Below, piece after piece: positions 60,533-64,000 of a stretch of 64,000 nucleotides of DNA. Source of the stretch: JAIXWP01 sp965247015. GTDB lineage: Bacteria > Bacteroidota > Bacteroidia > Flavobacteriales_D > Sanyastnellaceae. Positions within the stretch are counted from its first letter, which is position 1. Each line of letters opens with the position of its first letter. A program made the position numbers and the translations under genes. Below the pieces are notes generated by a model, which was given only the letters and a program-made list of their open reading frames with translations, made no database searches and was not told where the DNA came from. The DNA lies in NCBI GenBank assembly GCA_965247015.1, contig CBDFGG010000001.1:363637-427636 (forward strand), given 5' to 3'.

Positions 60533-62902
60533 ATGAAACCAAACATCATGTGCAAAGGCATGCTAGTATTGCTGTGCCTTATTTTAACCAATCTCGTGTA
60601 TGCCCAGCAATTGACACAAACCATTCGTGGGACGGTGATGGACAATCTTTCTTCACAGCCCCTTCCGGGGGTGAATGTGATTGTGTATGGAACCGATCCG
60701 ATCATCGGTGCGGTGACGGATATGGACGGTCAATTTCGAATCGCAAATGTTCCTATCGGATCTCAAACATTGATCATTCAATACACAGGATATAAGACGG
60801 GGACGATTCAAAATCTTGAGATCAAGAGTGGAAAAGAAATGGTTCTAAATATTCCTCTTGAGGAAGATATTGCTGCGATGGCAGGTGTTGAAATCGTTGC
60901 TGAGAGCGACAAGCAGGAGGCGGTGAATAGCATGAGTGGCACGAGTACACGGACTTTTAGTGTCGAAGAAACACAGAAGTTTGCGGCGGCTATCAATGAT
61001 CCAGGACGCATGGCGCTTTCATTTGCGGGTGTGCAAAGTACCGATGATGGGAATAACAATATTTCCATTCGAGGGAATTCGCCTTTTGGTCTTTTGTGGA
61101 GAATGGAAGGTGTAGATATTCCAAGTCCGAATCACTTTGCAGCGCCCGCCACATCTGGCGGTGGTATTTCTATCCTCAGCAGTCAATTACTGTCCAACTC
61201 TGATTTTATGACGGGAGCGTTTTCTGCGGAATATGGTAATGCATTGTCTGGAGTGTTTGATCTGAAGTTGCGCAAAGGCAATAATGAAAAACGTGAGTAC
61301 ACTTTTCAAGCAGGCTTTATGGGAATCGATGCGGCTGTAGAAGGTCCGCTGCGCAAGGGTTACGACGGTTCTTTTTTAGTGAACTACCGCTACTCTACTC
61401 TATCGCTACTTTCTAATATTGGTGTAAATGTGGGCGATGGAATTACGAATTTTCAAGACTTGAGTTTTCACGTTTATATGCCTACCAAAAAGAGAGGCAC
61501 CTTCAGTCTTTTCGGCTTCGGCGGTTTGAGTGATCAGCAATTCAAAGCAGAGTCGGACAGTGCTAAATGGGAATATCGCTCTGATCGTGAGCAAGGGAAA
61601 TATGTAAGTAATACCATGATGGCCGGGCTCAAGCATTTATACATCATCAATGATCATCATTACATCCAAAGTATAATTAGTGGCTCTGGAGTGAGCATTG
61701 GCTATCACTTGAAAGAGTATGATGACAATGTTCGTTTTCAAGAAATATATAATGAGCAATTTGAGCAAAGTAAGTTGACGTATAACACCACATGGAACTG
61801 GAAAAAGAATGCGAGACATCATTTTAGAACAGGAGTCTATCTGAATTTACATCGTTTTAATTTATACAAAAACTACTTGGATGAAGTGACTGACGAGAGG
61901 TTGAAGCCATTGGATGCATCTGCAGAAATGCGCACTGCACAAGCATTTTCACAATGGAAATATCGTATTACCGATCGACTACAATTTTTGGGTGGATTGC
62001 ATTTCATAACGGTATTAGATAATGGTACTTACAGCATTGAGCCACGTGGCTCATTGAAATACACGACGAATAAATCACATTCCTGGAGCGCTGGATACGG
62101 CTTGCACAGCCAGGTTCAGCCGATTGGTGTCTATCATGGCGAATCTATAAATGCACAGGGAAATCGTGTGAAGTACAATGAAAATCTTGAGATGAATAAA
62201 GCACATCATTTTGTGGTGGGTTATGATCATCGCATTAGTAAATTCTTGCACGCAAAATTGGAAGCTTACTACCAACACCTCTTCAACATTGCAGTAGAAG
62301 ACAGAGAAGGATCAAGCTTATCGTCCTTGAATATGGAATATGACTTCATCCTAGAACCCTTTGCTAATAAGGGATTGGGAAGAAACAAAGGATTAGAGTT
62401 GACCGTTGAGCAATTCACCAAAAATGGACTTTACTTTTTGTTATCTGGTTCTATTTTTCAATCAGAGTATAAAGCAATGGATGGCAAATGGCACAATACC
62501 CGATTCAACTCAGGTCGTACGTGTACGTTTACCGGAGGAAAAGAATGGAAGGTTGGAAAATCCAATAAACATAAGACCTTGGGCGTAAATCTGCGTTTGA
62601 TTTATACGGGAGGGTTGTTTGCCACGCCCATTGATTTGGAAGCCTCGTTGGATGCGGGAACGAGAGTGTATGATGAGACGCGTCCGTTTTCGGAAAAGGC
62701 ACCGGATTATATGCGTGCAGATTTGAAAATTAGCTTGAAAAAAAATAAGGTGAAGACCAGCTCCACCCTATCCTTGGATATTCAAAATGTAACGAATCGT
62801 CAAAACATTGGAGGTCGTTATTTCAATGCTGACAAAGGCCAGATTGAAGAATGGACCATGGTTCCGTTGATTCCGGTATTGAGTTATAAAATTGAGTTTT
62901 AA
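60533..62902 (+). CDS. TonB-dependent outer-membrane receptor
   Basis: A 789-residue outer-membrane transporter. Signal peptide (VYAQ), then a CarboxypepD_reg domain (residues about 33-110: IRGTVMDNLSSQPLPGVNVI). A plug domain follows at about 115-230 (STRTFSVEETQKFAAAINDP, RGNSPFGLLWRMEGVDIP), then a 22-strand-type beta-barrel with a terminal aromatic strand (VLSYKIEF). No STN domain, so it is probably not itself the signalling receptor for the upstream FecR. Substrate unknown. The stop overlaps that of the convergent kelch gene. Confidence 0.93.
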   Translation: MKPNIMCKGMLVLLCLILTNLVYAQQLTQTIRGTVMDNLSSQPLPGVNVIVYGTDPIIGAVTDMDGQFRIANVPIGSQTLIIQYTGYKTGTIQNLEIKSGKEMVLNIPLEEDIAAMAGVEIVAESDKQEAVNSMSGTSTRTFSVEETQKFAAAINDPGRMALSFAGVQSTDDGNNNISIRGNSPFGLLWRMEGVDIPSPNHFAAPATSGGGISILSSQLLSNSDFMTGAFSAEYGNALSGVFDLKLRKGNNEKREYTFQAGFMGIDAAVEGPLRKGYDGSFLVNYRYSTLSLLSNIGVNVGDGITNFQDLSFHVYMPTKKRGTFSLFGFGGLSDQQFKAESDSAKWEYRSDREQGKYVSNTMMAGLKHLYIINDHHYIQSIISGSGVSIGYHLKEYDDNVRFQEIYNEQFEQSKLTYNTTWNWKKNARHHFRTGVYLNLHRFNLYKNYLDEVTDERLKPLDASAEMRTAQAFSQWKYRITDRLQFLGGLHFITVLDNGTYSIEPRGSLKYTTNKSHSWSAGYGLHSQVQPIGVYHGESINAQGNRVKYNENLEMNKAHHFVVGYDHRISKFLHAKLEAYYQHLFNIAVEDREGSSLSSLNMEYDFILEPFANKGLGRNKGLELTVEQFTKNGLYFLLSGSIFQSEYKAMDGKWHNTRFNSGRTCTFTGGKEWKVGKSNKHKTLGVNLRLIYTGGLFATPIDLEASLDAGTRVYDETRPFSEKAPDYMRADLKISLKKNKVKTSSTLSLDIQNVTNRQNIGGRYFNADKGQIEEWTMVPLIPVLSYKIEF

Positions 62903-64000
62903 CGGAAGCTCAGGTTACCAGAGATGGTATTCTCTCCGATGGTTACATGAGCGATGTAGTTGCCGCTTGGGAGTTCAGCTACTTGCGCTTTGCTATCTCT
63001 TCCCTTTTGTGTTGCCACTAGTTTTCCGTTAAGGTCGTAAACATTTAATACATAATCTGCATTTGTGCCCCATTCCACTGTAGCGATATCCGTTGCCGGG
63101 ATGGGGTAAATTTTTAAAGGGGGTAATTCGATTTCTGGGATGGATGAAACAATAATATTGCACGCCACTATTTCATTCGACACACCATTAGTTTTTAAAC
63201 CTCCACTGTAGTAAAGAGCCAAATTTGGGGAGTCTACAGTAATAGCACTTGCATACAAGTAGCCTGGATTGTTGTCGTAGACAGCATACCATGGTGTATT
63301 GACATTTAATGATGAAGTAACACCTGGGGATTCCCATTCAAAGAAATCTTCTCTGCTACTGTATGTAAATTCGACATCGATTCCGGAATTAGCGACACCG
63401 CCAGGAGTTACTACCAAATATCCAGCGCCATTCAAGCCGTGCAATTTATGATACGACAGTGATTGCGAATTTTCAGGGAAAGAGATCTCCCAGGAGTCTG
63501 TTTGGAGGTTGTAAACTTCAACTGATTTTTGGCCTTCAAAAAGATTTAATTCTGCGTTATAATAGCGTCCACCTGAAACCAACAATGATCCATATAATTG
63601 CGCTGCAGCGTGATTATCTCGTCCCGAATTTAGTGAGGCGATGTTTTGCCAAGTATTTGTATTGGGGTTATAAATTTCACAAGACGTTTGCTGGAATCCA
63701 TTATCCGGATTAAATCCACCGGTTACTATTACTCGCCCGTCTTGTAGAATATTACATGTATGAGAACTTCTAGCGAAATTCATGCTTGCAGCTTCTTCGA
63801 CCTCATTCGTAATCGGGTTAAATATTTCGCAAGATGTCAAGTTGACATTTCCATCAAAGCCTCCGGTAATCAGCACTCGTCCGTCTTGAAGCAATACTGA
63901 TCTGTGAAACGATCGTCCGACTGCCAAATCAGCTACAGTAGTAAACTCCAACGTTTCAGTATCAAATGCTTCGATGGAAGTCAAATTAGTCAGTCCATTG
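62899..64000 (-). CDS. Kelch-repeat protein with T9SS sorting domain (N-terminus cut by window edge)
   Basis: The frame is open to base 64000, so the start lies outside the window. Kelch-type blades are visible (SVLLQDGRVLITGG, NILQDGRVIVTGGF, AAAQLYGSLLVSGGRYY), forming at least a partial beta-propeller. The last about 80 residues (LKIYPIPATDIATVEWG...SGNYIAHVTIG) are a Por-type T9SS sorting domain, so the protein is secreted. Its stop codon overlaps the receptor stop by 4 bp. Ligand unknown. Confidence 0.88.
   Translation of the reverse strand, partial: NGLTNLTSIEAFDTETLEFTTVADLAVGRSFHRSVLLQDGRVLITGGFDGNVNLTSCEIFNPITNEVEEAASMNFARSSHTCNILQDGRVIVTGGFNPDNGFQQTSCEIYNPNTNTWQNIASLNSGRDNHAAAQLYGSLLVSGGRYYNAELNLFEGQKSVEVYNLQTDSWEISFPENSQSLSYHKLHGLNGAGYLVVTPGGVANSGIDVEFTYSSREDFFEWESPGVTSSLNVNTPWYAVYDNNPGYLYASAITVDSPNLALYYSGGLKTNGVSNEIVACNIIVSSIPEIELPPLKIYPIPATDIATVEWGTNADYVLNVYDLNGKLVATQKGRDSKAQVAELPSGNYIAHVTIGENTISGNLSFR

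Noticed and set aside
1..64000. tRNA or rRNA genes
   Set aside because: No cloverleaf-compatible sequence with a TTCGA-type T-arm and discriminator pattern, and no rRNA core sequence, was recognised by eye; a tRNAscan run would settle it.

Overview
The window looks like chromosome of a Bacteroidota bacterium, most likely of the flavobacterial branch. The evidence is the long ribosomal-protein operon without tuf or adk, the absence of consistent Shine-Dalgarno sequences, several promoter-like TAnnTTTG motifs, secreted proteins ending in type IX secretion (T9SS) sorting domains or gliding-motility-associated C-terminal domains, a sigma/FecR regulatory pair, and SSR-rich intergenic DNA with elements that resemble the Flavo-1 RNA motif. 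Genus cannot be assigned from the sequence alone.

Layout. 1-6109 (minus): a truncated M1 metallopeptidase, a TlpA-like lipoprotein, gatB and lpxK. 6149-9024 (plus): a NIF3-like gene, then a Lys/Ala/Pro-rich tail joined to a coiled-coil protein whose C4 zinc ribbon has lost all four cysteines; the tail is frameshifted at an A9 run. 9180-18371: a small HTH protein, secreted proteins including a collagen-like/C1q-like protein, a TPR protein (minus), a T9SS-secreted M1 aminopeptidase and a queuosine-precursor transporter. 18372-35202 is accessory DNA: pirin, OsmC, two convergent paralogous gliding-type proteins, an orphan HigA-like regulator, small lipoproteins and membrane proteins. It is interrupted by heptamer/octamer tandem repeats, hairpin families and Flavo-1-like elements.

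Inside this, 30945-34850 holds six small minus-strand ORFs, each followed by a 125-155 bp imperfect palindrome with attC-like architecture ending in G-TTA. This resembles an integron cassette array with no integrase in view (a CALIN-type cluster).

35203-56112 is housekeeping on the minus strand: eno, carA, a DUF1761 membrane protein, and the complete operon rpsL-rpsG-fusA-rpsJ to rpsM-rpsK-rpsD-rpoA-rplQ, with promoter and terminator both visible. rpmJ and rpmD, both short, are included. 56614-62902 (plus): an ECF sigma factor, a FecR anti-sigma factor and an STN-domain repeat protein in one overlapping operon, a PepSY-like lipoprotein and a TonB-dependent receptor. A kelch-repeat T9SS protein (minus) runs off the right edge.

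The best candidates for something new are the attC-like cassette array, the composite octamer-inverted-repeat/Flavo-1-like element present in several copies, the heptamer/hairpin repeat family, and the cysteine-less zinc-ribbon protein with its histone-H1-like tail. No tRNA, rRNA or CRISPR was recognised.
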